In this document: in pieces, positions 12,342-22,639 of the stretch | Position numbering within the stretch: position 1 is the stretch's first letter | How the letters are laid out: each line of letters begins with the position of its first letter | Assembly: GCA_003290165.1 (NCBI GenBank) | Contig: QNQO01009151.1 | Location: 33,022-97,021, forward strand | Length of the DNA: 64,000 nt | DNA from: Berberis thunbergii | Taxonomy: Eukaryota > Streptophyta > Magnoliopsida > Ranunculales > Berberidaceae | Direction of reading: 5' to 3' | The notes under the pieces: generated by a model | The model's input: only the letters and a program-made list of their open reading frames with translations | Database searches by the model: none | What the model was told of the DNA's origin: nothing | Translations under genes and position numbers: made by a program

Positions 12342-12343
12342 AT

Positions 12344-12355
12344 TGGTATCAGAAC
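12344..12355 (+). other. Primer-binding site (initiator Met tRNA)
   Basis: TGGTATCAGAAC follows the LTR directly and matches the usual complement of the initiator methionine tRNA 3' end. Confidence 0.78.
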
Positions 12356-12369
12356 AAAAATTCCTCTAC

Positions 12370-13326
12370 ATGACGAAGACAAAATCAAATGTTTACGCAA
12401 TGGATAAAAAACTTACAGAAGAGTTGAAGTACCAACGTGCGATAATGGATCCAAAATTTGCGAAGATGATGGGAAGATGAAGCAACCGCAACAACAGATG
12501 ATGTAACAACAACCAAACATGATGCAACAGATGACACAACAATAGTCCGTGGATTTCAAACAGTCCCTTCACTATCACTAGCAGTACGGAAGAGCCCACA
12601 CTCGACACCGTCAACGATGGTGTAGACTTGGACTAGCCCTCTGACGATCGCCAGACTGCTCTCCCACAACCTCCGCCGATCACTGCATAGGTGCCTCTGC
12701 TTCCAACGATCGTTGCACTCACTCACATACTCCAGGTCGAGGGGCCAAAACACCAAGTCCATCGCCCCATTGCTGCGCCTCATTCCCCTTCCACTAATAT
12801 CCACCTCTCAGCCTCCATCGATCGCTCAACCATAGCCCATTCCCAAGCCAAGCCGTTTGTCACAACCACCCATCCCTATTGTGCAAGTCTAATCGATCAA
12901 CAAACACTCTTCCCACGTCGATTGACAAGTCCCCATCACCCCTCCAATCGATCAAACATGTCGTTTGATCATGTTTCACCGGTACCCCCACAACTCCCTC
13001 CGCCACCCCCATCGTCCGAAAAAGAGTTGATTGTCCCCATTGAGGCCTTGCCTATTCCAGTCGTTCATAGCCCTACATTCTTTGTCATTGTTTTAGATCG
13101 TGAAGAAGGAGATGATTTTTGTATGGGCAACTATGGGCATCCCCAGAATTTGTGTCACTACAAAGGTATTTTAATGAAGACTACGCTACTTGCAGCTGAA
13201 TTAATGGACATGTACCACCACATATCATTGTTTATGATCCAATTTAGGTCAGTTTTATGGTACAGTTTGAAGACTAGTTTGCGAGCAACTTTCAACTTGG
13301 GTAGTGGATGTGTTTCAATTCTTTGA
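12370..13326 (+). pseudogene. Gag start and unassigned Pro/Ser-rich coding remnant
   Basis: The first ATG after the primer-binding site opens a 36-codon frame with LTEELKYQRAIMDPKFAKM, which reads like the charged N-terminus of a Ty3-type Gag, and stops at 12480. A Gln/Met-rich stretch follows in another frame. From 12691 a 211-codon frame is rich in His, Pro and Ser and includes PPQLPPPPPSSEK. I do not recognise it; it could be a degenerate spacer or a captured sequence. There are no catalytic motifs. Confidence 0.45.
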
Positions 13327-13542
13327 GGATTGAAGTTTTTGTTGTTAAATTTGTTTTTGCTTTTATGGAATGTCCTTAGAGTTTCAATGCTTTGAGGATC
13401 AAAGTTTCTTTTACTAAATGGTTCTAGCTTCCAAAACTTTACCTTTTCATTTCTTTTGTTTTATGACCCTCATCTGTAGCCACATAAATTTGTCATTTAT
13501 TATTGTTATTGTTGTGTTTTTCTTGGAACTAAGTTTACTTTA

Positions 13543-14381
13543 AGAGTTGCCATGTATACGTGACTATTTGGCTCGGTTGCACCAACTCTTTTTTGCACCG
13601 GAATTTAGAGATGTTTCGATTTTGTTGCACCAACCCAAAAGATGTAACACTAACTTACTTTTTTTTTCAATAAAAGGAAATCATTTGGTGTTGAAACTTT
13701 CTCATTTAAGAGCGTCAATACATAAATTATAACAAAATGTAAGTGGCTGCAACTATTAAAAAATGCATTCAACCCCAAGAACCCTATATCCAAAAATTTA
13801 CAATAAGAATCATTCGTACAAAGTCCTAAATCAACAAATAGTTTTATTTTAGGATTAACAAAAAGTGATTGAGTATACTAAAAAAAATTTTAAAGCTAAA
13901 TCTAGAAATAAAGTTTGTGCCATTGAGCCAAACAATCGAGTGCATATAGAAACGCCTTTTTTAAATTGGTGCATTCACTTACATATTTATTTATTTATAT
14001 TACATATTTTTTAACCCATCTGTGTTTAATGAACACATTATTCTCTTCTGCACTTTACATTTTTTTACACAACCCACCATAGTGTTTGCTATTTAATGTA
14101 GAACTTGTGACGACAATTACTGTATCCTTGATATTTTTATGCAAATTTGAAAGTGAAGAATTTGTGACTAAAGTTTATCTTTGTCGATAACATTTACTTT
14201 TGTTTTTTTTTTTCATCAATAACAAATTAATGCCCACAAATGAGAAAATTAACCACCAAATTATTTTTATTGTTAAAAAATGTAAGTCAGTGTCACATAT
14301 TTTAGGTTGGTGCAACAAAGTCGAAACATCTCAAATGTCGATGCAACCAAACCAAATAATCGGGTACATGTAGCAATTCCC
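13543..14381. mobile_element. MULE-like element with long terminal inverted repeats
   Basis: 13543-13665 is the imperfect reverse complement of 14275-14381, sharing GAGATGTTTCGA, TTGTTGCACCAACC and a TATTTGGCTCGGTTGCA-type block. The flanks show a 9-bp direct repeat with one mismatch, TTTACTTTA at 13534-13542 and TTTACTTTT at 14382-14390, the length made by Mutator-like transposases. A further partial copy of the right end lies at 13912-13960 in the same orientation as the right arm. The interior is AT-rich and has no transposase. Confidence 0.62.
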
Positions 14382-14390
14382 TTTACTTTT

Positions 14391-14862
14391 AACTTTTTTT
14401 TATGTTCTGGACGAGGTGCACTTGCCTTAATTAGGACATCATGTGTTGGCTCTTTTTTCATGCGATGCCATTTTCACTGTAATATTGTCATGAAACATAG
14501 TTACATCCTTTTACTACACATGTTCAAGTGTATCTTCAATTTTCCACTGTATTCATACGAGGTCTTCATTTTCATCATGTGTCCTCGGACAACACAATTG
14601 GTTATACTTTGGGCTCTTACGGTTTATTAAAAGACAAACACTAGACGGTTCCTCTCTTATCTATATTAATTGGAGTCTAGTTATGGCACTAGCCCTAAAC
14701 TGGAAAGTAATCCTATTCCTACTATAGATGGTGAATACTCATTTAATCTTCCATGGAAAGATAGGAACAACCACGTATTTAACAAGAAAACTTAAAAGTA
14801 TCGATTGACATTGGATTTCACCTAGCCCTCATCTAAGTAAAATGACTTTTGATTCATTATAT
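14391..14862. other. No recognised gene
   Basis: This is flanking sequence between the inverted-repeat element and the Tat-like nest. I see no primer-binding site next to the LTR that begins at 14863, so this side is outside the minus-strand Tat copy rather than its interior. Confidence 0.4.
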
Positions 14863-15279
14863 CCGTGGATGAAAATTTCTACCGGATCACGTACTGATCA
14901 CTCGGAGCAATCGACATAAGATGACTAATTTCGGACACCAGTGTGGTGTCTCCCACGAGAATTTTGATGCCAAAGTTAGAATAATGTCTTTAAAAAAGTA
15001 TTTATTTCTCTGTATTTATAAGAGAATTGTGGGCCCAAAAAGAGTTACTTGGAAATAACTTGTATTTGTCTATTTATAGAAGCAGGAGAAGTCGATTGCT
15101 CGTAGATGAGTTGGACACGTGGTAGGTTGGGAGCAAACTGCTCGTAGATGAGTGAGATACGTGGCAAGTCGAGAGCCAAGTACTCGTAGACGAGTGAGAC
15201 ACGTGGCAGGTCGGGAGCCAACTTCTTGTAGAAGAGTGAGACACGTGGCATGTCGGGAATCATTGATGGTTATAACCTC
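14863..15279 (-). repeat. Truncated Tat-like LTR (minus)
   Basis: It matches the right-hand minus LTR (20616-21257) from the GTGGATG end through the ATGCCAAAGTTAGAA block, the TATTTATAGAAGCAG TATA region and the 42-bp repeats, but stops after GGTTATAACCTCTTTT near 15279. The missing part is the LTR head. Confidence 0.72.
15070..15262 (-). repeat. 42-bp tandem repeat inside the LTR
   Basis: About four units share CTCGTAGA-GAGTGAGA-ACGTGGCA-GTCGGGAGCCAA words at 42-base spacing. Because 42 is a multiple of three, the array makes false open frames of 14-residue repeats. The same array occurs reversed at 16075-16240 and 19715-19890, and in this orientation at 20845-21095. Confidence 0.78.
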
Positions 15280-15299
15280 TTTTGGTGTTGGAATATGCT

Positions 15300-15846
15300 G
15301 AAGACAAAATGATCTGCGTGTAGAGTCTTTTGATGAAGACAAGGTGATCTACTGGATGAGTTACACAAAGTACTTTCTAAGGCTCTTGGACTTTGTCTAA
15401 GCAGAGGATAATCTTTAAATGTTTTTCCATGTATCCACCAGATGTCGTAGACCTACAAACAAGACCCTGTATTTAGCTTCATCATTGGAGGCTTTGGAAC
15501 TAAGCTTGATGGCTTGATCTACCATGATCCCATCGGGTATAAATAAAATGTCCTTCTTTGGGACCCTTGTGATTTGATGACCCATCCAAACATAAATGCC
15601 ACATATCTTTGGCTTGCCATGTCTCTATTTCAGCACGAGTTGAGAAGTTTTCCTTTGTTGAAGGATGTGACACTTATCTGCTGACTGATTTGTTTCCCTG
15701 GTTGAGGAGGGAGTAGATTCTGCTATGAAATCTGCGAAGGCTTGAGCCTTTATAGTTGTCTTTGGCCGGTGGATCAAGTCATATTGGCTTGCCTCTATCA
15801 CCCATTTCATGGTTGTAACTTCCCATTGATGGTTATAACTTCCCAT
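15300..15846 (-). pseudogene. Tat-like RNase H fragment (minus)
   Basis: The minus frame from 15846 gives WVIEASQYDLIHRP and IKAQAFADFIAE, the linker that precedes RNase H in Tat-type polyproteins. In another frame, near 15540-15460, it gives a PDGIMVDQAIKLSSKASNDEA-type block. Stops and a frameshift separate them. The fragment joins directly to the truncated LTR at 15279. Confidence 0.68.
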
Positions 15847-15911
15847 TTGGACAGACCTCTCCTGAAGGTTGTAACTTTGGAGATTTCTCCCTTGTCTGAG
15901 TATTCAAAACC

Positions 15912-16464
15912 TGCAGGAGAGGTCTCTCCAAATGGGAAGTTATAACCATCAATGGAAAGTTACAACCATCGACGGAAGTTACAACCATCTATTGGAAGTT
16001 ACAACCATTGACGGAAGTTACAACCATCAACAAAAGGTTACAACCATTAAAGGAAGCTACAACCATCAATGGCTCCCGACATGCCACTTGTCTACGTGTA
16101 GTTGGCTCGTGACCTCCCGCCTATCATATTCCTCTACTAGTAGTTAGCTCTTGACCTGCCACATGTGGTACTCGTCTAGGAGTAGTTGGCTCCTGACTTA
16201 CCACATTTCATACTCATTTGCGAGCTGTTTGCTCCTCCTGCCTTTGTAAATAGTCAAACACAAAGTTATTTTTGGGCAACACTTTCCTGAATCTCAATTC
16301 TCCTTAAGTACATAGAGAAATAAATACTTTTATGAGATATACTATTCTAACTTTGGCATTGGAGTCCATGTGATAGACACCATACTGGTGTCAAGAATCT
16401 TTCTTCATCTCATGCAGATTACTCCACGTGATCAGCACGGGATCTGTTGAAATTTGCATTTTCA
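15912..16464 (+). repeat. 5' LTR of the plus Tat-like element
   Basis: It starts TGCAGGAGAGGTCTC and ends TTGCATTTTCA. It contains about six 19-bp units (AGTTACAACCATC..., 15943-16072), then 42-bp repeats in reversed orientation, then a promoter-like TTTGTAAATAGTC region near 16245. It matches 19598-20117 along its length. Confidence 0.78.
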
Positions 16465-16900
16465 ATCTGGTGCTTTCAAATAAAGCTTAAATCAAACTCA
16501 TTGCATGTTCTCTTCCTATCATCACCATCGGTTCAGCCGCCTTCGAATGGACAACCACTAGTATTAGGTCTACCACCACCAGCTGATCACCAATTGTAAT
16601 TTTCTGCCCAACATCCGGGGTCAATGGAAATGAAACAACAAGAAAATCTTATAGGTTAGATTGCCAATTTGATTAGAATATTGGAGGAACAAACTTGGGT
16701 AGTAAAACGATTGGTGAGTGAACAACCAAGACAGAAAACACATTGTCGTTTACTAGCAGACCATGTGCATGTGAGTAGAAATAGTCGCCCATCAAAGGGA
16801 AATAATCCTTCTAGAAGCATTCATTCGATATTAGGGCCACAAGTAAATGTGCACTCTAGGCTCGGGCCTCAAACACGCATTCTCAAGGTTGGGCTCTAAG
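16465..16900 (+). pseudogene. Tat-like primer-binding site and gag start, broken
   Basis: ATCTGGTGCTTTCA follows the LTR and resembles the TGGTGCTTTCATTGAG primer-binding site of plant Tat elements. Downstream frames give HPGSMEMKQQENL and, from 16669, LEEQTWVVKRLVSEQPRQK. The same protein sequence is readable on the minus strand at 20479-20118 in the other element. Stops interrupt the frame before and after. Confidence 0.62.
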
Positions 16901-17413
16901 AAACTTTGCTCTCAAGGATGGGGTTGTAGATGACGCTAGATATAAGTTGTCAGCGTAGAAGGCAAAATCCTGATTGATGTGAACAACGCAGAAGAATTAG
17001 ACGATTGTAACAACCGACCAATTCACAAAGTGGACTGAAGGTGAAGCGTCCTAGAGTTTTTTTTAGCTTTTTAGAAGAAGAAAAAATGCAATGTACATAT
17101 AAGAAAAACTTGATTGTTTTTTATTATTCAACTAGAGACTCCCCATCTGGTAGAACACACATAGAGTGCTCCATTCCGGTCATCAAATTCTTCAAGAGAT
17201 AAAGAACCAACCTTGGCTGAAGAGAATGTCACCAATGAAGGGAGATCCTCCAAAAAAATATCCTAACAAATATTTACATATACCTCCTTAGAGGATATGT
17301 TATTTTGCTTCTCAACTGAGAACACATCTTCTTCAGTTGAAATAGTGAAATACGAGAATTCGTTCTTAATGTCTTTCAGCAGAAGACATTTAGAAATACA
17401 AACATTTATATAT
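16901..17413. other. Interior of the plus Tat-like element, no motif seen
   Basis: This stretch lies between the gag fragment and the tandem array. Open frames are short. It is probably decayed gag or spacer. Confidence 0.4.
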
Positions 17414-18080
17414 ACCTCAATAGCGGATGACACTTTTTGTGAGTGAGGTAATTTAGTGCATATAAGCATCTTACTATGGAATACTTAAATATGTTTAAGT
17501 TTAGTCAAGTGGTCAGTAGATCAAACAAGCAAAATGTCTCAGTAGAAAATCACACCTCAGTAGAGGATGACACTCTCCGTGAGTGGGTAATTCAATGCAT
17601 ATAAGCATCTTATTCAGGACTACTTAAACTATTTAAGTCCAGTCAAGTAGTCAGCAGATCACACAAGAAAAATGCTTCAATAGAGGATCACACCTCAGTA
17701 GAGGGTGACACTTTCCATGAGTGGGTAATTCCACGCATATAAGCATCTTACTCAGGACTACTTAAATCCATTTAAGTTTAATCAAATGGTCAAAAAATCA
17801 CACAATCAAAATGCCTTAGTAGAGGATGACACTCTCCGTAAGTGGGTAATTTAACGCATAGAAGCATCTTACTCAGGATTACTTAAATCTGTTTAAGTTT
17901 AGTCAAGTAGTCAGCAGACCACACAAACAAATGCCTCTGTAGAGGATCACACCTCAGTAGAGGATGTCACTCTCCATGAGTGGGTAATTAATTAATAAAT
18001 CACTGAGTATAAAAGCATCTTACTCAGGACTACTTAAATCCGTCTATGTTTTGTCAAGTGGCCAACAGATCACACAATAT
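17414..18080 (+). repeat. About five 138-bp tandem repeats in the Tat-like element
   Basis: Units start near 17414, 17558, 17696, 17818 and 17953. Each has GTAGAGGATGACACTCTCC, GAGTGGGTAATT, ATAAGCATCTTACTCAGG, TACTTAAATC and GTCAAGTGGTCAGCAGATC words, with substitutions and small gaps. Spacing varies from about 122 to 144 bases. Tandem arrays of this kind are known in Tat-lineage elements and can seed satellites. Confidence 0.85.
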
Positions 18081-18590
18081 TACTATCCAATTTCCAAGAT
18101 AAACATATTTTAATCCATGATTAATTTCTAAATCCTCAAATTATGCTTAAGTTCCAACTTAGCATATTGGAAAATCATGAAGGAGGCCAATCAAGTTTTT
18201 GCGCCCTCAATGAAAATATTTTTAAGTCAGCAGGCAAAAAACAAAGTTGAATGAAATGTAATACTACTTCAACATAAGTTCCACAAAAGGGTCAAGAGAT
18301 CAACCGACGTACATGAAGTTTGGGGATCATAAAAACAAATAAGACAACTACTTGATATGAAGTCACCATCAACTACAAAAGAAATTCTAAGTTTCACTAG
18401 TAGATTAACATCTTTGGATCGATTCTTGAGTAGATCAAGAGACAAATTCAAGAGATGAACTTTATATCTACTTGGCAGTTTAAAATGTAGTAGTTAACTA
18501 AGTTCTCATCAGCGAAGAGCTGGGGGCACAAATACCTCTCAAATGCTTGTCAAAAACTCATGAAATGGGTGTTAGAGTTGAGCCAATACA
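18081..18590. other. Interior of the plus Tat-like element, no motif seen
   Basis: Decayed sequence between the tandem array and the RNase H fragment. I find no catalytic motif for reverse transcriptase or protease, so most of pol is missing or unreadable. Confidence 0.4.
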
Positions 18591-18599
18591 ACTTGATTT

Positions 18600-18990
18600 A
18601 GCAGTCAAGGACAACTATAAATGCTCAAGCCTTAGCAGATTTCATAGCAGAATTCGCTCCCTCCTCAATCGGGGAAACAAAGTCAGCCAACAGATCAGTG
18701 TCGCATCCTTTAATAAATGAAGTCTCCTCAACTCATACTGAAACAAGTGTAGGTCATCCCAAGGATACATGACATTTATATGTGGATGGGTCGTCAAGCC
18801 ACAAGGATATCGAAACAATACTTGTTTTATTTACACCCGATGGAACCATGGTAGAGCAAGCCATCAGCCTTGGTTCCAAAGCCTCCAATAATGAAGCAGA
18901 ATACGAAACCTTGTTTGTTGTCTACACCTAGCAAAAGAATTGTCGGTTAAAAAGTTAGCTATTTATTATGAATCTCTATTTATAACCAGT
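18600..18990 (+). pseudogene. Tat-like RNase H fragment (plus)
   Basis: Frames give NAQALADFIAEFAPSS, then LYVDGSSS (the first catalytic Asp region of the RNase H fold), then FTPDGTMVEQAISLGS and KASNNEAEYETL, where NEAEYE is the second conserved block. Stop codons and at least one frameshift break it. It is the same domain as the minus-strand fragment at 15300-15846. Confidence 0.75.
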
Positions 18991-19597
18991 CAAACATCTG
19001 GTGAATAGGTAACAAAACACCTAAGGACGATTTTCTACTTTGACATAGTCCAAGAGCCGATGAAATTACTGTGTGACTCATCTAGTAGATAACATAGTCT
19101 TCATTGGAAGATTCTATATACAACTCATTTTGTATTCAACATACTATATTTCAATAGAAGAAGAAACTCCGGGTCTCGCAAATGACTCCTTCATGACCAA
19201 GGAAACCAATCCAATTTTTTTTTCCTTTTTAAGAGATATTTCCTTCCCAACAGAGGAGTCGACCTCCACTCTAGCAGGCTTATTTGAATTCCACTTTATC
19301 TTAAAATTAAAAACTCTTGGAAGAAGCTTCATCAACAAAGACGAATAAGTTAGCAAGATCAGGGGCATTCTAATTTTATTTTTGGCGGGGCTCCTCAGTG
19401 AAAATACATCTCCTCTGCATTTTAGTAAGAAGAAAAAAAAACAGTCAGCTCAAAAGCAAAGGAGATGAGGGCATTTGTGGGAGCAAAAAATAAAATTTTG
19501 GGTCATTCCTGAGAAGCGCGAAAGTTTGGACCCAATGATACTCAGCAGAACACTCATTTTCTACAGAGGAATAATATTCAACGCTGACCACCAAGCT
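18991..19597. other. 3' interior of the plus Tat-like element
   Basis: A 91-codon plus frame (19073-19348) matches nothing I know. The words CTCCTCTGCATTTTAG and GTGGGAGCAAAAAAT recur in related or reversed form just outside the minus LTR at 21300-21460, so both are probably element 3' sequence. Confidence 0.4.
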
Positions 19598-20117
19598 TAG
19601 CAGAGGTCTCACCAAATGGGAAGTTATAACCATCAACGGGAAGTTACAACCGTCGACGAAAGTTACAACCATCGAGGAAAGTTACAAGAATCTAAGGGAA
19701 GTTACAACCATCAATGGCTTTCGACCTACCACGTGTCTCACTCATTTACGAGCAGTTGACTCCCAACCTACCACATGTCTCAATAATCTACGAGCAGTTG
19801 GCTTTCGACCTGTCATTTGTCGCACTCGTTTACGAGCAGTTGGCTCTCGACTTGCCATGTGTCCCACTCATCTCCGAGTAGTTGGCTTCTCCTACCTCTA
19901 TAAATAGCCAAACACAAAGTTATTTTCGAGCAACACTTTCCTGAATCTCAATTATTTCTAAGTACATAGAAAAATAAATACTTTTTTGAGATACACTATT
20001 CTAAGTTTGGAATTGGAGTCCCCGTGGCAGACACCACACCGGTGTCAAGAATTTTCTTCATCTTATGTAGATTACTCCGCGTGATCAGCACGGGATCCGA
20101 TAAAATTTGGATCCACA
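19598..20117 (+). repeat. 3' LTR of the plus Tat-like element
   Basis: It matches 15912-16464: the CAGAGGTCTC head, the 19-bp units (19617-19715), the reversed 42-bp repeats (19715-19890), the TCTATAAATAGCC TATA region near 19895 and the GATCAGCACGGGATC tail. At 20118 the sequence changes directly into the minus-strand gag of the other element. Confidence 0.78.
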
Positions 20118-20479
20118 AATGCTTCTAGAAGGATTATTTCCCTTTGACACATGACTACTTCCAGTCCCATGTGCATGGTCTGCTGGAAGACGACAATGTG
20201 ACCTCTGCCTTTGCCATTTACTCACCAATCGTTCTACCACCCGTGTTTGCTTATCCAATATTTTAGTAAATTTGTGATGTGACCTCCAAGATTTTCTTTT
20301 TGTTTCATCTCCATTGGACTTGATTGTTCGGCAGAAGATTGCAATTGATGGTCAGTCGGTGGTGCTTCCAGTAGCTGATCGGTCAATGGTGGCTGAACTC
20401 GTGGCAACGATGGTGTCCCGGTATGGGCAGAAGGTTGTTCAACATCATTTTTGCTAGTTTGGTTTCGAGTTTCAGCCAT
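20118..20479 (-). pseudogene. Tat-like gag N-terminus (minus), truncated
   Basis: The frame opens with an ATG at 20479 (MAETRNQTSKND), about 140 bases inside the minus LTR, and is rich in Pro, Gln and Ser. It then gives SPMEMKQKENLGG, parallel to the plus-strand gag near 16630. A stop at 20234 ends the frame, and recognisable sequence continues to 20118, where the plus LTR cuts it. Confidence 0.68.
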
Positions 20480-20615
20480 TGTGTTGAAAAAAAACTTCGA
20501 AAAATAAAAGTGTTTATGAAAGAAAATTCAAAGTGAATGAACAAAGAAAATTTTTTTATCAAAGGAAAAGAGCTTGCAATGAATTTAATTTAAGCTTTCA
20601 TTGAGAGCATCATTT

Positions 20616-21257
20616 TGTGGATGCAAATTTCCATCGGATCATATGTTGATCACGCTAAGCAATCTACATAAGATGAAGATTAATTCTTGACACCGGTGTG
20701 GTGTTTGCCACAAAAATTCAGATGCCAAAGTTAGAACAATGACTTTAGGAAAATATTTATTTCTTCGTATTTTAAGAAAGAATTGTGAATTAAAAAAAAG
20801 TTACCCGAAAATAGCCGTGTTTTGCTATTTATAGAGGCAGTAGGAGTCAACGGCTTGTAAATGAGTTGGATACGTGGCAGGTCGGGAGCCAACTGCTCGT
20901 AGACGAGTGAGATACGTGGCAGGTCGGGAGCCCACTATTTGTAGACGAGTGAGACGTGTGGTAGGTCGGAGGCCAATTGCTCGTAAAAGAGTGAGATACG
21001 TGGCAGGTCGAGAGCCAACTATTAGACGTGTGAGACACGTGGCAGGTCGGGAGCCAACTAGTCGTAGACGAGTGAGACACGTGGCAGGTCGGGAGCCATT
21101 GATGGTTGTAACCTCTTGTTGATGGTTGTAACTTTCCGTAGATGGTTGTAACTTTCGTCAATGGTTATAACTTCTCATAGATGGTTGTAACTTCCATCGA
21201 TGGTTGGAAATTCTCGTTGATGGTTATAACTTTCCATTTGGAGAGACCTCTCCTGCA
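20616..21257 (-). repeat. 5' LTR of the minus Tat-like element
   Basis: On the minus strand it starts TGCAGGAGAGGTCTC and ends TTTGCATCCACA. It holds 19-bp units (21100-21235), 42-bp repeats (20845-21095) and a TATTTATAGAGGCAG TATA region near 20830. A putative primer-binding site, TGATGCTCTCAATG, lies just inside near 20600. Confidence 0.76.
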
Positions 21258-21671
21258 GGTCCGTGTGCTCAGTTGAGCGTGGTGGCCGTCGCCAAACATT
21301 ATTCCTCTGCTAAAAAAAATGTTTTGCTGAGTTGCATTAGACTCAGATTTGTGTTTTTTGTACTTGTATCCGATTTTGGCTGACTTCTTGGAAACGGCCC
21401 AAATTTTTGGGCTTTCTTATCTTACTGAACTATCGATTATTTTTTGCTCCCACAATATCTAAATTGGAATTGATTGTTAGGCATCCCACAATTGTAGGGT
21501 TGCTCCGTACTGTTTCCCTTGCAAACCACTAAAAAAAAGATTGAGATCAGATATGAATGCGTTATTGCTTTTCAGTTACCGATTCTTTTGCCTTGAATCT
21601 TTTACCATTTTAGATATTTTGATTGCTTTAATTTTTCTATGAAAGTTCATCGATTTTCTTGCCTTTCGGCA
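21258..21671. other. No recognised gene
   Basis: Sequence outside the minus LTR. It shares some words with the 3' interior at 19380-19490 (TTTGCTCCCACAAT against ATTGTGGGAGCAAA-type), so it may be a remnant of another copy. No coding motif. Confidence 0.35.
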
Positions 21672-21860
21672 ATGCGGAGCTGTGTAAGGAAGCAAGGCGT
21701 TGGTTTTATGATGTCCCCACTCAACCATCCAGCTATGAAAATTGTTGGCACTGTGAGAACTTTTTTTACTGTGAAGACTGTATTCAACATTTTGGGTCCT
21801 ACGATCAATCCTGCACGAGTACGTTTTGCAGTTGTTGGTGCATACAATGAAGATATAAGG
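21672..21860 (+). pseudogene. Anthranilate phosphoribosyltransferase fragment
   Basis: One uninterrupted frame gives GVGFMMSPLNHPAMK, TVKTVFNILGPTINPAR and FAVVGAYNEDI. These are consecutive conserved blocks of plant anthranilate phosphoribosyltransferase (TrpD/PAT1), a tryptophan-pathway enzyme of plastids that joins anthranilate to PRPP. Only about 62 residues of a protein of roughly 400 are present, and neither the N-terminal domain nor the rest of the PRPP-binding region is visible. It may be one exon of a lost gene or a fragment carried by a transposon. The frame runs on to 21932 without further match. Confidence 0.75.
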
Positions 21861-22639
21861 GTTTGCTCTAATGATTATGGGGTCATTAGAGCTCTTATGT
21901 ATTATGGGCACACTCGACTTCCTTTCTATTAACCAAATTTTTGCAAATTTCTTTTCAAACTATATATCTTCTTATATTAATGATGAGCTCACAAGTCATA
22001 ACTGCATGATTCTATTATTTATCTTTCTTTTTTCTTTCTTGTTGGAATGAGATTACCTTGCCGACCTAAAATAAAATCTGTCTTTCTTTTTTTCTATGTC
22101 ATAGTTGAAACGTTCAAATAGCACAAGAAAGTGAAATCAAGACATCAGAGCAAATACTCAGAGTTATAACTCAGAATATGTCTGCACTTTAAAACTTTCA
22201 CTAAAATCTAAAAAAATCTGAGGCTTTCGTTGAACTATTTATTTTTAATGGGAAATAGTAGCAATAGGATAGATTGTAACATCTGATTCCACCACCGAAG
22301 AATACATATCCTGTGCAATTAATGTGGATTTTCCTGTTTTTGAAGTTGTGTCGCTAAACCAGCACTTTCGTGTTAATCGTTATTTTGAGGATGTTAGAAA
22401 GTGTATGTAGATTGATTTCTTGCTCAGAACCATGACATTATGCAGCATGTAACAATGAACTATAGTATCGACATTTAAAATGGATATGATGCGTAAATAC
22501 CATTGGACTCAAAATAATTGTTGTAAGTTGAACTCATCATCCTAATTAGTATGTGTAAAGAAAATAATTGAAAAATTGTATTATTGTGTTTATTCCTTTT
22601 ACTGAATATAAGCTTATATAAACTAACTTCTACCTAACC
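21861..22639. other. AT-rich stretch, no gene recognised
   Basis: I see no continuation of the anthranilate phosphoribosyltransferase reading and no element termini. The stretch ends at the TG start of the copia LTR at 22640. Confidence 0.35.

Larger units (their letters stand above)
11896..13330 (+). mobile_element. LTR retrotransposon remnant: one LTR plus short interior
   Basis: A 446-bp LTR (11896-12341), a primer-binding site and a gag start are followed by a short Pro/Ser-rich open region. The region ends near 13300-13400 with a TTCAATTCTTTGAGGATTGAAG phrase and a second similar one near 13385, which resembles the end of pol in Ty3-type elements. Reverse transcriptase, integrase and the second LTR are not visible, so the copy is internally deleted and 3'-truncated. 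Assignment to Ty3 rather than copia rests only on that tail and is tentative. Confidence 0.6.
14863..21257. mobile_element. Nest of Tat-like LTR retrotransposons
   Basis: Four LTR copies of one family are present: 14863-15279 (minus), 15912-16464 (plus), 19598-20117 (plus) and 20616-21257 (minus). The two plus copies enclose a gag fragment, a tandem array and an RNase H fragment, giving one plus element. The outer minus pieces have gag next to the right LTR and RNase H next to the left one, as expected if one minus element was split by the plus element. The join at 15790-15912 is an inverted repeat of LTR heads, so extra rearrangement is likely. Confidence 0.7.

Noticed and set aside
15045..15342. 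Minus frames with 14-residue repeats (DLPRVSLIYEQ-like)
   Set aside because: They arise from a 42-bp tandem array in an LTR; 42 is a multiple of three, so repeated open frames are expected by chance.
16060..16240. CRISPR-like regular repeats
   Set aside because: They are contiguous minisatellite units in a plant LTR with no unique spacers.
20847..21161. Frames on both strands with repeats such as VAGREPT-RRVR and STCHVSHS
   Set aside because: Same 42-bp LTR array as above, open in several frames; no start context or family match.
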